Notes: generated from the letters alone by a model not told the origin. Positions 52,510-62,805 are shown, counted from the first letter of the stretch. The stretch: 64,000 nucleotides of DNA from Gonatopus flavifemur (GCA_018340375.1 JAFFJZ010000001.1:16820001-16884000); one strand, 5' to 3'. Translations and numbers: made by a program.

Positions 52510-52659
52510 CACTGTAAAAAGAAAGTCTTAATCTGCTTGCATCTCAATTTCAGACAATGCTTTTTACATTGTGTCGGCAATTGTTTTTTCGGCTCAATTT
52601 GTTTGCATCATAGATTCAGCCATGAAATGAGCTGAATTTAAGACTTCCTCTTTACAGTG
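52510..52659. mobile_element. CAC-class MITE, AAGTCTTAA family, copy 2 (150 bp)
   Basis: Starts CACTGTAAAAAGAAAGTC, ends GACTTCCTCTTTACAGTG, flanked by CT on both sides (52508-52509, 52660-52661). High similarity to copy 1 suggests recent activity. It lies at the 5' edge of the RTE LINE relic. Confidence 0.85.
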
Positions 52660-52915
52660 CTCCCTCTCTAAAACGATCATTAATTGTAATTAATTCTCAA
52701 CCAATGAGTTTCAGCTGAGGCATTGCGCAAGCTAATTGACGATTCAATCCAATCGGGTAATTGGAACGTCGATTCTTATTGGCCGATCAGTTCAATGGGT
52801 CACTACCGCTATCCTACATGATCAAATTGGTTATTCAAATCTAGAACCTGTAATTTTTCAGAGTCTTACCTGTTGAGTAGTACGTTGAATCAGCAAAATA
52901 CTTAATCGATCCTTT

Positions 52916-53153
52916 CCCTGGCGAAAAAACGGCGTGCACATAAAGTTCAAACAGCGTACCAATAACGTGATTCTGGCCAATATACGTTCAATGCACGCTT
53001 ACTTCAATATAAGCGTGAGTACAGCGTGCATGGACGCTTTTCTTCACGCTCGATCCACGCTCAACTGCGCCAATTGACTCTTAATACACTCTCATGTGAC
53101 GGTAATAACACTCCTATGCGACGCTCCAAATGCACGCTTTATTTTCACCAGGG
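52916..53153. mobile_element. CCC-class MITE, CGTGCA-rich (238 bp)
   Basis: Starts CCCTGGCGAAAAAACGGCGTG and ends GCACGCTTTATTTTCACCAGGG, flanked by TT on both sides (52914-52915, 53154-53155). The interior carries several GCGTGCA/TGCACGC motifs. The same end type (CACCAGGG) appears as a fragment at 15792-15798 and 58704-58711. Confidence 0.75.
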
Positions 53154-53867
53154 TTTAGATAATGCTCTACGTAAATCAGGACATTTTATCCGCGTTATCA
53201 TCGATAATAACCAGTACTTCTTGTATTCATTTCCTTCGATCAATGCCGTACCTTCATCTATTGCCCTAGTAAAAATGTTAATTTGGGTTCGCCAAACGGG
53301 ACTGGTGCTGACCGGTTACATTTATGTGCGGTACTATTGCAGACGTAGTGCGGACACATCACGTTTGCAACAGTGCCGCAAAAAATGCGACACTTTTTGA
53401 ACAGAACTCATCTTTAAATTATGCCTTGATTCCGCGTTCAGATGGCTGGTGTTAATTTGTGCTAGGGATGCTTAGGACCGCGCAATGAATGAGAATTTAT
53501 GTTCTGTGATGCTTCTAACATATCAAGTGAGAAAGTTTTTGAACCATCATCTTTATCAAAATATTTCAGAACCACTATTCGGCTTTAGCTTGAGGGCCCT
53601 CAAGAAATTCAATTTAATTCCTAATGTCAATTCATAAATTGATTGAAACCAAAGTGCTCCAATGGTGACTTCTATTCAATCGAATTGTGGCTCATTTCCG
53701 TTGAAGTTGAGGGGTTTTTACAAGGAAAAAGAAATTTAGCAGCAGCAGCGGCTAATTCAATGACTGTCCGTATCTGGGCAGCGACTTGGCTGCTGAATCT
53801 AAACTGTTCTCCCGTGTCAATTATACATCGACAGAAGAGCGATTTGGAGCTTCGGTAAATAGTATTA

Positions 53868-54160
53868 TATTCGATCGATAAATCTGAATATTACTGAACT
53901 TTCAGCCATATTTCATGAAATTCCAAGAAACGTTACTGAAATTTTGCTTTACATTACTCAGTGTTCTTTAATCGTTATTATAAATTACAATTAAACGTTT
54001 AATAATTGAATAACACACAGCGAATTCAGTCATGAATATTGTATTATATAATAACGATTAAAGAACACTGAGTAGTGTAAAGCGAAATTTCAGTAATCCT
54101 TCTTGAAATTTCATGAAACATCGCTGAAAGTTCAGTACTTTCAGATTTATCGAACAAGTA
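53868..54160. repeat. Inverted repeat with arms of about 120 bp
   Basis: ATAAATCTGAATATTACTGA... (from 53878) is mirrored by ...TCAGTACTTTCAGATTTATCG (to about 54152), and TCAGTGTTCTTTAATCGTTA faces TAACGATTAAAGAACACTGA. A long minus-strand open frame (54044-54529) simply reads through it. Confidence 0.8.
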
Positions 54161-54208
54161 TATTACCATTTCCGAACTTCCAAATCGCTCTTCTCTCAGT
54201 GTAACACT

Positions 54209-54337
54209 CCCTGACAGCACATCCACCGATTTCTGCGTCGCATCTCCGTGGACTCCACGTGGATGGAACGTGGATGAACGAAGATTCCACGTGGAGGCAA
54301 CGTAGATGCAACGTAGAAATTTCCGGTGCTGTACGGG
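54209..54337. mobile_element. CCC-class MITE, ACGTGGA-rich (129 bp)
   Basis: Starts CCCTGACAGCACATCCACC and ends GGTGCTGTACGGG, with CT on both sides (54207-54208, 54338-54339). The interior repeats CCACGTGGA/ACGTGGATG motifs. Confidence 0.75.
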
Positions 54338-54520
54338 CTTTTGTTTTAACATGTCGTTCGAGATCGGATCCTTTATTGAAACGAAAAGTTGCTCCATTTT
54401 GGTTGTAGGACATGCTTGCGCAGAATGAAACGTGTGTTCTAAAACACCGTGTATACGTATACATGGAAGATCTCTCTTGAAGAATCTCTCTATGTCAATG
54501 TTTTTCAATTGCTTCAACAG

Positions 54521-54856
54521 GCATATCAACAGATTATGTGACGGATCACTTCATGTATGTTCCTGATAATACGACTTCTGATACAAAAAATCCTGAAGAT
54601 TTCTACCAATGGGAGTTCTTGGTAATTGGAAAACGAGTACCTTGGGATGAAGCGTTAGCGAGTTGCCCGGTTTTTGGATCATCTCAATCCACGGATGGTT
54701 ATTCGATATCTTCGCCTATTGTTGAAGGAAGAAACCAAAATATTGGGAAAAATGCCTTGACGATGACTGGAAAATCGATGGAAAAAAGTACATTAGTTGT
54801 TTTGGATGACAAGATGAAAAACTGGCTAGCTCTGATGTTGTCTGAATCGAATTACA
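54521..54856 (+). CDS. CTLD gene exon: first half of domain 1
   Basis: Acceptor CTTCAACAG, donor GTTTGT (phase 1). The frame continues from an unseen upstream exon and includes FYQWEFLVIGKRVPWDEALA followed by SCPVFG, the CTLD helix-1 signature. The final A plus the next exon's GA gives Arg before YDGLWIGG. The frame stays open past the donor, so the end rests on phase and domain logic. Confidence 0.72.
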
Positions 54857-57800
54857 GTTTGTATCTCGTTTCAATTCTCATAATTCAATTGTTTATGTTC
54901 TAGAAGTTTGAATCGTTTATTGAAACAAGTTAGTAATCAAATAACGGAATACTCAAGTGTGAGAGACCCGAAATCTTGCAGTACATTCTTTGACTGATGT
55001 TTTCAGTTGCAAAAAATCACGAATAATCCATTTGAGAAGATGAATAACGATGATTCACTAAATTTTGTGAGTTTGAATTCTCGTTTTGTTTCTTCAAACG
55101 ATTCAAATTATTCTTCTCTCTAAATTTGAAACAATGAAATTTCATTCATTGCAGTGAAAAGTCGACCACTGCAAATTAGTCCATATACAGTGTACAATCA
55201 ATGACTATTGACTGATCTTTGCAGCGAGGTTTCACTTATTCAATCAGTCAGGTACACTTCCAACTGCATAATCAGTGACATTCACGGATATCTCACTGAT
55301 TCCATTCAGTGGTCAACTTTTAATTTGGTTCATATGAGAAATTTTCCATACAAATTTGGGACAGAATGTATTCCCAGACAAAAATTCCCGGGTGGGGGGG
55401 ATTCCCAAATTCGCATGTGGACTCAGGTTACTGGCCGGGACCAGCCACGTGGTGACTCGAGCGGGAACCTGACCCGGCTGCCGGATCCCGAGCAGGAACC
55501 AGAGGGTTTCCAGGCAGGACCTGGCTGATCTCGGGCAGGACCTGGCCAGGACCTGGCGGGTCCCGGGCAGAAACCTGAGTTCACATGCGAATTTGAGAAT
55601 CCCGCCCATCCGGGAATTTTTGTCTGGGTTTTGCTTGTGATCACTCTCCAAATCTGAAAGAGTGAAAAATCGCACGTTTCACTCCACTAAGTGCCAGAAG
55701 TGAGCCTGTCCGCTTCGAGTGGAATTTTCACTCGTTTCGAGTGACCTCTCACTTTTTTAGAGTGAAAAATTCACTCTCGCGTCGGAGTGGTTGTGAATTT
55801 CTAACCTCAAACCTTAGAATATCACCCTAAAAGAGTGGAAATTTCACTCGAAAATTCGACAGGCTCACTTCTGGCTGGCTAAAGAGTGAAATCTCACTCC
55901 AAAGATTTCAGAGGGCATGTCACGTGCGAATTATAACATCCCATACAACACAACAGTTCAGGAAGAGTTCATAAAGATTTCAATCGGTATTCAAAGAATT
56001 CACTGTGAGTTCTCAAGAATGATTTCTGAGCTTCTATGCCATGTGGAATGACATGTTGATGGAAAAATTTCTCAGTGAATACCTGTGTCAACGAGTGACA
56101 GGGGGAAAACGCCATGCGGATTTTGAAATGGATTTATTTTGTATATGACCATTTTCTTTTTGATCTACTACTTGGTTCGCATTGATCTACCTATAGAAAT
56201 TGAGTGAGTCATGCGTTCGCAAAATGCCTTCTCAATTCCCATACAATACTCTATTTGACTCACTCTTCCCAACCAACAAAATCAAGGTAGCGCTTCTGGC
56301 AGTGGTGCTACCATTCACTTATACAGTTAAAAATCTTCTGTGCATATATGGCTTCATTTATGTATGGAAATAGGAGCGACTTGGTAGTATTTTCACTAGA
56401 AGCACCACTTGGTAGCGCTTCCTGATAATACTGGTAGCGCTGAGGTAGTGCTACGTTATAAATTGAATCATATATATGTTATGGTAGCATGCAGTCTCAC
56501 GGTGATGGAAAAGCTACTACGTTGCTATCACTAGCACTGCTAGTAGCGGAAACGTGAATTTGGAAGCACTTCGCTGGCTGGGTTTTCACATATCAAGACG
56601 CTTGCGATCAACTTGATCCTTGTATGAAGACTCTCTGAATCTGGAAGAGTGAGAAATCACGCGTTTCACTCCGCTAAGTCTCAGAAGTGAGCCAGTCCGC
56701 TTCGAGTGGGATTCTCACTCGTTTCGAGTGGACTCTCACTCTAAAATTGGAGTGGTTGTGATTTTATAACCTTAAACCTTAGACTTCCACTCTAAAAGAG
56801 TGGGAATTTCACTCGGAATTTCGACAAGCTCACTTCTGGCTGCCTAAAGAGTGAAATCTCACCCTAAAAATTTTAGAAAGTATGCGACATAATCAATTAC
56901 CATGTGATGACTCATATGAAGCATATTCCAATAAACATCTTTGAATCATTCTAAAAGGTATTTCGAAGAAATCTTGTCGAAAACACCTCGAGTAGAAAAA
57001 CTTCCAAAATTATGTATAATTTATATATGAATCATATATAACTCTGACCATTTTTCCGCCCGGGATCTGAAATATGTATATTTGGAGACGACCTTAACCC
57101 TCAACGGCTAGTGATCGGCGATATTTCACGATATCGATATTTTATATGAAATTTGTATAAAGTTTTTATCGATATTTGATCAAATTCAATATAAACTCGA
57201 CAAAAAATCTATAAAAAATATCAATATTTCCAAATATCGCGGATCACTATCAACGGCCACACGGGGTGACTAGTTACCCCAGGCTTGAAAGAGTGGAATT
57301 AGAGGTCTCAAACCTTTTAAATATATACAACAAACACTAATATTTTCACGTTCCTGATGATGAATATTTATTTAAAATCTAATGAAACGTAAAAAAAGTC
57401 AATTACATGATTTGTAATTTTTTTCATTTTTCTTTCCAGTAATTTTGCAAAATAAATATACTTTCTGAATAATTGGTGGAAACTGTTATTTTTTTGTGGT
57501 AGTGGTATATATTGTGCGGACGACCCTGGAGTTTTAGTCGTTGATATTGTAAAATGGCGGAGGAGTGAATTTTTTTGCAAAAAAAGCAATTTTTCCTGAA
57601 TTTTGACTTATATGACCAGTTTTTAAAACGCCATCTATAAATTAAGCAAGTTAACCATTGGAAATATTGAAGAACTACCCTGATAACACACGAAGAATTC
57701 TTTTTCAAAAACAAGAATGGAATTCTTCAAGAACTCTTTCCGAACCAACGAATTCATAAAGAGCTCTGGAGAGGTTCAATGTTTGGGACATGAACGAGTT

Positions 57801-60800
57801 CTTTGAGAATGCTGAAAATATTGTTTTAGTACTCTCAAAGAACTCGTTCATGTCTCAAACATTGGACTGTCTCAGACTTCTTTACGAATTCATTACTTCG
57901 AAAAGAGTTCTTGAAGAATCCTATTCTTGTTTTTGAAAAAGAATTCTTCGTGTGTTATCTGAGTAGTCAACGAACATGACACAATTAGTTAAAAGTCTCA
58001 AAACATCTACACATCTTGTCCAATCGGGTTTTTCAGCGCGAGGTAATGAGTTACCCCATGTGGCCGTTATGTGGCCTGGGTGAGGTGTGGCCGTTTTAAG
58101 GGTTGAAGCATCTCGAAGGTAGACATCTTTTAGGTATGTTCAAGATATCTTTGCGAGTGTGTCGGAAGAATTCTATCACGATATTTATTGGGTTGGCTCT
58201 CATGCGATAACCCATTGTGAACCAATTGGGGATTCATAGTGGGGAAACTCGATTGAAAATTGGATGAAAATAACGTGGAATCTCATATAACAAAAATTAT
58301 TTCATGAAAATTACATATAAGCTTTCAACAGAAAGATCCACGAATACAATATTGAAAGTTTGATTCATAACTCTGTTGAAAGAAATGACATAATGAAAAT
58401 CTCTGTAAATTTCTCTGAATTTCATTGCAAAACTTTGAAGAAACTTGAAGGAATCTGACGGATTCTGAAGACCTATAAAAATCTTTTCAAACTCTAAAAA
58501 CTCTGAAAAACTGAAAATTTTTGAAGAATTTTGAAAAAATCTCACTCATCGGGCACGCTTTTCCACTGAGAATTTTTCTGAACGTCTCCAAAAAACTGCA
58601 TTTTTCTGTATCTCTCTGAGAAACTATAAGCACCTGTGAAATTTCCTGAAAAACTCTTAGCCGAAAATCTCTTGAAATTTTAGTAATTTTCAGTGCAGTT
58701 TTTCCACCAGGGCGAGAAGATTGAGATTTCGTTGATTTTTTTTTCGAAATAATTTGGAAATATCCTAATATCGTATCATACTTCAAAAGTTTTCAACTCT
58801 TGGTGATGTTATCAGACGATGATTGTGATTCCAGGATATGATGGATTATGGATTGGAGGGCAAAAAGTCAATTCCACTGGTAACTGGACTTGGATTAATG
58901 CTGGGGAGCAAAAAAATACATTCATATCAAATAATCTGATACAGGAGGATCATCCACTTTGGTCGGGTACTAATAATCACGGAAATGTTGAGAAGAATTG
59001 TTTACTTTTCGATAGAGTGGGTCATGATGTACCAGCTTACATGCCAGAAAATTGTCAACTAAGAAAGCCTTTTATTTGCATGAGAGCGGGTAAGGAATTC
59101 AGAACAAGTTCAATAATGGCCATATCATCATAATAACATTCCTCCCTCTGATACAAATTTTGGTTGTTTTTTCTCGTCAATACGTTTTCCATAATGTGTG
59201 GAGTCGTAATTTTGCATTCACAATTTAGCAATTTAGCATTTCATGCTGATATTTTTAACACGTACACTTTTTTAAACATATCCAATAGCGTAAACTTGTG
59301 TCAATGCTGACAGCAAAAATTTCATTTTATCGGTTTCTATTCGTTTTTAACAATCTTCAAGGGTAATCAAGTGTGAAAGGTTCCGCATACTGTGATACAT
59401 GCTTGGTTGTACGCTTCTTACGAGACAATGGAACGTGAATTATTGATGCAATGATTTCATGAAAATCCGTGAACGAGAAAATAATCAGTGTCACGTATTA
59501 CCACGGAGAAAACTATATACTACATATTCCTAAACCATTGTTTTGCTCAGTTTGAGATTAGAAACATGGGCATCCCATTATCACATAGGTTATTCTGAAA
59601 CTTTCATGTAGATAAGAAAAATACGGTCACGCCTGTCAGGTTTTTATGAATCACAAAAATTTTTTCCCATCCCATATGTAGTACAAGAATATTTAAAATA
59701 TTAAATACATATCTATGAAAGATTTGAAAAGCGTCAAAATATTTTATGGATATCTAAATGTTTTTGTAGTTTATGGTCCACTAATTCATTGCTACAGGTT
59801 TCATCGCTCTACCAAAATATCACAAAAAAAGATATCTCACACAGACCTGGCTGAAAACTTCCCATGGAAAACGATAAAATTTTTCCTATCGGATTCTGAA
59901 ACGTAAAATCGTACTCCAGATACAAAATCACTACACCTGAATTCATTCAGCCTGAAAACTTTATCCATTCTCAACTAAACTGAGTTCACAATTTGCTAAT
60001 AAACAGTTCTTGAAATGAGTTTGTTCGCCTGATAATTTTTCAGTCAAAAGAAAACCAGCTGTCAAAATCATTGAATCAACGAGTGTATTTGCCGATGGAC
60101 AACGTTATACTTTGTATAAGGTGATCGACGAGGAAGGTGAACAAGATTTCAAACATACCGGTATACGGAAGTTGAATGGTGGAGGTATTGAGTGGAAAGA
60201 AGCAAAAGCAGAGTGTTTGAAAAGAGGACAACACTTGGCAATGATTTTTACCAACGATGCCGTGAATGCTATCGCAGATGCTATGTTGAAGAGTAGACCA
60301 TGTATGTAACTTTTTAATCACTCATTTCAAAGAAATATCCCACACAGCACTCCTGATCTCCAAGATATCTTGAGGAACTATTTAGAAAAGTTTGAGAAGT
60401 CTTATGCAACACGAAAAAATATCTTCAAGATGTCTAAAAAAACAGTTCTTACTTCTGAGACTTCTGAAAGATATCTTTTAGAAGATCTAAAACTTGTCTT
60501 TCGAGATGATATCTTTTGAACATCTTATAAAAATCTTTTAGAAGTGAGAATTGTTTTGGATATCTTAAAGATATCTTTTCATGTTGCATAAGACTTCCCG
60601 AATTTGTCTTGAAATATCTTTTTGACATGAAATGCTGTGTGAGATGAGATTTGGTTCACGATATATATTTCAGCTGTAGAAAGTGTTTGGCTGGGTGGCT
60701 GGAGTGTCGATGGAGCGGACTGGACCTGGGTTTCCACAGGTTTTATTCTACCTTCAAACAAATCAGGGGTGACTTCATATCCACCTTGGCTACAGGGACG

Positions 60801-62805
60801 TCCTTTAAGATTTGAAACCAATGATGATTTCCATCAGCCCCGGAGCAGATGTTTGATACTGGACAGACATTTGTGCCCAAGTCAAATTAAACCAGTGTTT
60901 CTGGATTTGGATTGTGAAAAACATCGACCATTCGTTTGCCAAGACGGTAAATATATAATTCGAAGAACAATCAGTCAAATAATTTGAAGACGCTTTTGCT
61001 TCTTTCTCTTATTCCATCAGCAATAAAGAAATTTATAATGGAAGTGATATCAACTCTGCGATCATATAAAATGCATGAATTCATACCATTGTAATCATTC
61101 GTTGTAGCGATGCCTGAGGAAGATAGTAAAGATATTCGAATGATTAAGATCAATGATTTGGAACTCACATTTTCTGAAATAAAAATGACATGGAGTGAAG
61201 GTCAAGCTCATTGTAAAGCACAAACCGCTCAAATAGCATCCATAGTGGATCCAGAGGTTTTATCAGCAGTACTTGATAAAATGGAGGAATTATGTAGGTA
61301 TTATTTCAAAACTCACTAACGATGGAATTTTTAGCAGGTCAAAATTGATATAGAGTATTGAATACAATAATGAGGATTTATTTCATTACAAAACAGCGAT
61401 AGATAATATATGGATCGGTGGTCGCTCCATAAAAACTCCAGATGGATGGAAATGGGTTGATGAAAGTGGTAATATTATTTCTCGGAACGTAAGTGGGAGT
61501 GGTAATTTTTGGTGTCTTGATACGGAGGAGAATGTAGAACAAAATGAAGATGGCGTAGAAAAATGCTTGAATTTAGATCGCGAAGCTCACGGGTTGCCTC
61601 TATTTTATGGTTTACCATGTAACGATTTTGAGCAATTCGTACTTTGTGATTTACTATCGTCGGATCATAAAGTTAACCAGCCAACTCAATCACAACAAAA
61701 ACTCGAAACGGCAGAGAATCGTATCACAGGTACGCATAACATCAATGAATTCTGTGTTTGTAAAAATATGGTTAATACCCCACATAACCATTCATGTCTT
61801 GCTATGTCTTTTCGATAAGTTTAAGATGTTTTGCGCAACACATTTAGATGTCTTTTAGATGTCTAAAACTCTTCTTTGGTCTTTTAGATATCTTTTAGAC
61901 CAAAGAAGAGTTTCAGACATGTAAATGTGGGACGCGCTCTTATATCGTATTCACAAATGCGTGTGACAACCCGTATGGAAATATTTCGCTGAAAAATGTC
62001 TGTAAAACTATGAAAAATCTCTGAAAAAAAATGAAAAAATTCTGAGAAACTCTGACAAACTCTGAGAATCTCTGAAATTTTGATGAGAAATCTAATATTT
62101 TTGGGACATTCTTTACAGACTTTTTTCAGACTTTTTCAGAGTTTCTCAGAGTTTTTTCATTCTTTTTCAGAGAAATAGTAACGAAATTGCACTCTGAAAA
62201 GACTCTGATGGATTGCTAACATTTTTCTGACTTTTAGAAAAAAATTAAAAAATTTTCAAACACTTTTTCACACATGATATTTGAATATGGCATATGAATG
62301 TATTTATTGAATTTCAGGATTTTTCAATGATCAGAAAAATGTCAACAATTTATTAGAGTTCTGTCAGAGTTTTTTCAGAGTGCAATTTCGTTACTGTTTC
62401 TCTGAAAAAGTATGAAAAAACTCTGAGAAACTCTGAAAAAAGTCTGAAAAAAGTCTGTAAAGAATGTCCCAAAAACATTAGATTTCTCATCAAAATTTCA
62501 GAGATTCTCAGAGTTTATCAGAGTTTCTCAGAGTTTTTTCCATTTTTTTTCAGAGATTTTTCATAGTTTTGCAGACATTTTTCAGCGAAATATTTCCATA
62601 CGGGAATTTCTCATTCTGATGCTCAACAAAATTTGATTTCAGAAATTCATAATTTTTCATCAAGTTTAATTGAGAGGATACACAAAATAGCTGAATATGA
62701 GTATTCAGGTCTACTGTTTGTCGTAGATGATAGCATTAGTATTTTGAATCGTTGGTTTGCAGAAGAATTAAAACTAATATCTGTCATCATAGAGCGATTA
62801 TTTCC
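54521..62805 (+). CDS. Multi-domain C-type-lectin-like protein (partial, seven exons seen)
   Basis: Exons 54521-54856, 58835-59089, 60044-60301, 60674-60946, 61108-61293, 61397-61729 and 62643-62805 have GT/AG borders and join in one frame, all in phase 1 except the last donor. They encode three C-type-lectin-like domains (CTLDs), each split by an intron just before its W-I/L-G-G core, with the typical W-x-E-A...C in the first half and G-x-W-x-W...C-L...C...F-x-C in the second. None shows EPN or QPD, so classical calcium-dependent sugar binding is unlikely and a protein-binding or modified role is possible. The signal peptide and first exon were not found. The last exon ends in a donor, so more follows beyond the mariner insertion. 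Function unknown; insect multi-CTLD proteins are usually secreted or surface proteins. Confidence 0.82.
55373..55628. mobile_element. CCC-class MITE with GC-rich CAGGACCTGG interior
   Basis: Starts CCCAGACAAAAATTCCCGG and ends CCGGGAATTTTTGTCTGGG, with TT on both sides (55371-55372, 55629-55630). The interior is the GC-richest DNA of the window and is a degenerate array of CAGGACCTGG/CCGGGACC motifs. Open frames across it on both strands are an effect of that composition. It lies in the first recognised intron of the CTLD gene. Confidence 0.85.
55644..55914 (+). mobile_element. AGAGTG-type MITE, copy 1
   Basis: Aligns over its whole length with 56631-56880: GAAGTGAGCC...TCCGCTTCGAGTGG, ACTCGTTTCGAGTG, CTCACTTCTGGCTG. 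The interior is full of AGAGTG/CACTCT. A third, reversed copy is at 20509-20764. Exact target duplication not settled. Confidence 0.8.
56631..56880 (+). mobile_element. AGAGTG-type MITE, copy 2
   Basis: Same orientation as copy 1 and about 700 bp downstream in the same CTLD intron. The two differ by scattered substitutions and small indels, so they are separate insertions or an old local duplication. Confidence 0.8.
57678..57963. mobile_element. CCC-class hairpin MITE, GAATTCTT-rich (286 bp)
   Basis: Starts CCCTGATAACACACGAAGAA and ends TTCTTCGTGTGTTATCTGAG. The arms pair along nearly their whole length (AAAACAAGAATGGAATTCTT against AAGAATCCTATTCTTGTTTT). TA flanks both sides (57676-57677, 57964-57965). 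Confidence 0.88.
58835..59089 (+). CDS. CTLD gene exon: second half of domain 1
   Basis: Acceptor TTCCAG, donor GTAAGG. Encodes YDGLWIGGQKVNSTGNWTWI, then EKNCLLFD and CQLRKPFICM, the WIGG core and the two conserved cysteines. Potential N-glycosylation at NST and NWT. Confidence 0.88.
60044..60301 (+). CDS. CTLD gene exon: first half of domain 2
   Basis: Acceptor TTTTTCAG, donor GTATGT. Encodes a short linker (KRKPAVKIIEST), then YTLYKVIDEEGEQDF, EWKEAKAECLKRGQHLAMI and a helix ending MLKSRP. Same phase and layout as 54521-54856. Confidence 0.88.
60339..60643. mobile_element. CCC-class hairpin MITE, AAGATATCTT-rich (305 bp)
   Basis: Starts CCCACACAGCACTCC, ends GAAATGCTGTGTGAG, with AT on both sides (60337-60338, 60644-60645). 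AAGTCTTATGCAACA and TGTTGCATAAGACTT mark paired arms. It fills most of the intron between the two halves of CTLD 2. Confidence 0.85.
60674..60946 (+). CDS. CTLD gene exon: second half of domain 2
   Basis: Acceptor ATTTCAG, donor GTAAAT. Encodes VWLGGWSVDGADWTWVSTG, SRCLILDRHLC and DLDCEKHRPFVCQD. Contains both conserved cysteines of the domain plus an additional Cys (HLC). Confidence 0.9.
61108..61293 (+). CDS. CTLD gene exon: first half of domain 3
   Basis: Acceptor GTTGTAG, donor GTAGGT. Encodes LELTFSEIKMTWSEGQAHCK and AQTAQIASIVDPEVLSAVL. Shorter than the equivalent exons of domains 1 and 2. Confidence 0.85.
61397..61729 (+). CDS. CTLD gene exon: second half of domain 3 plus linker
   Basis: Acceptor AAAACAG, donor GTACGC. 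Encodes IDNIWIGGRSIKTPDGWKWV, FWCLDTEENVEQNEDG, EKCLNLDREAHG and FEQFVLCD, then a polar Gln-rich linker (QPTQSQQKLETAENRIT). Confidence 0.86.
61779..61931. mobile_element. CCC-class mini MITE, GATGTCTTTTAGA-rich (153 bp)
   Basis: Starts CCCACATAACCATTCATGTC, ends GACATGTAAATGTGGG, flanked by AC on both sides (61777-61778, 61932-61933). The core AAACTCTTCTTTGGTCT faces AGACCAAAGAAGAGTTT. Confidence 0.8.
61970..62604. mobile_element. CCC-class foldback element, CTCTGAAAAA-rich (635 bp)
   Basis: Two arms of about 250 bp differ at only a few positions. Starts CCCGTATGGAAATATTTCGC, ends GCGAAATATTTCCATACGGG; the centre is 62230-62345. AA flanks both ends (61968-61969, 62605-62606). Each arm is built from degenerate CTCTGAGAAACTCTGA units. 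A related, unpaired patch lies at 58430-58700. It ends 38 bp before the acceptor of the next CTLD exon. Confidence 0.9.
62643..62805 (+). CDS. CTLD gene exon: non-lectin segment
   Basis: Acceptor GATTTCAG and donor GTAAGT fit the phase of the previous exon. It encodes EIHNFSSSLIERIHKIAEYE and LKLISVIIERLFP, mostly helical in appearance and without CTLD motifs. Ends in phase 2, so at least one more exon should follow past the mariner. Without RNA evidence it could be a chance exon, but the borders are good. Confidence 0.6.

Noticed and set aside
53760..53854. Possible signal-peptide exon (MTVRIWAATWLLNLN) upstream of the lectin gene
   Set aside because: Hydrophobic and followed by a GTAAAT donor, but it ends in phase 2 whereas the next exon at 54521 needs phase 1.
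54044..54529. 161-codon minus-strand open frame
   Set aside because: It reads through one arm of a hairpin repeat and a CCC-class MITE (54209-54337); no protein motif is seen.
55313..55675. Long overlapping frames rich in Pro/Gly/Arg on both strands
   Set aside because: They result from the high GC content of the MITE at 55373-55628.
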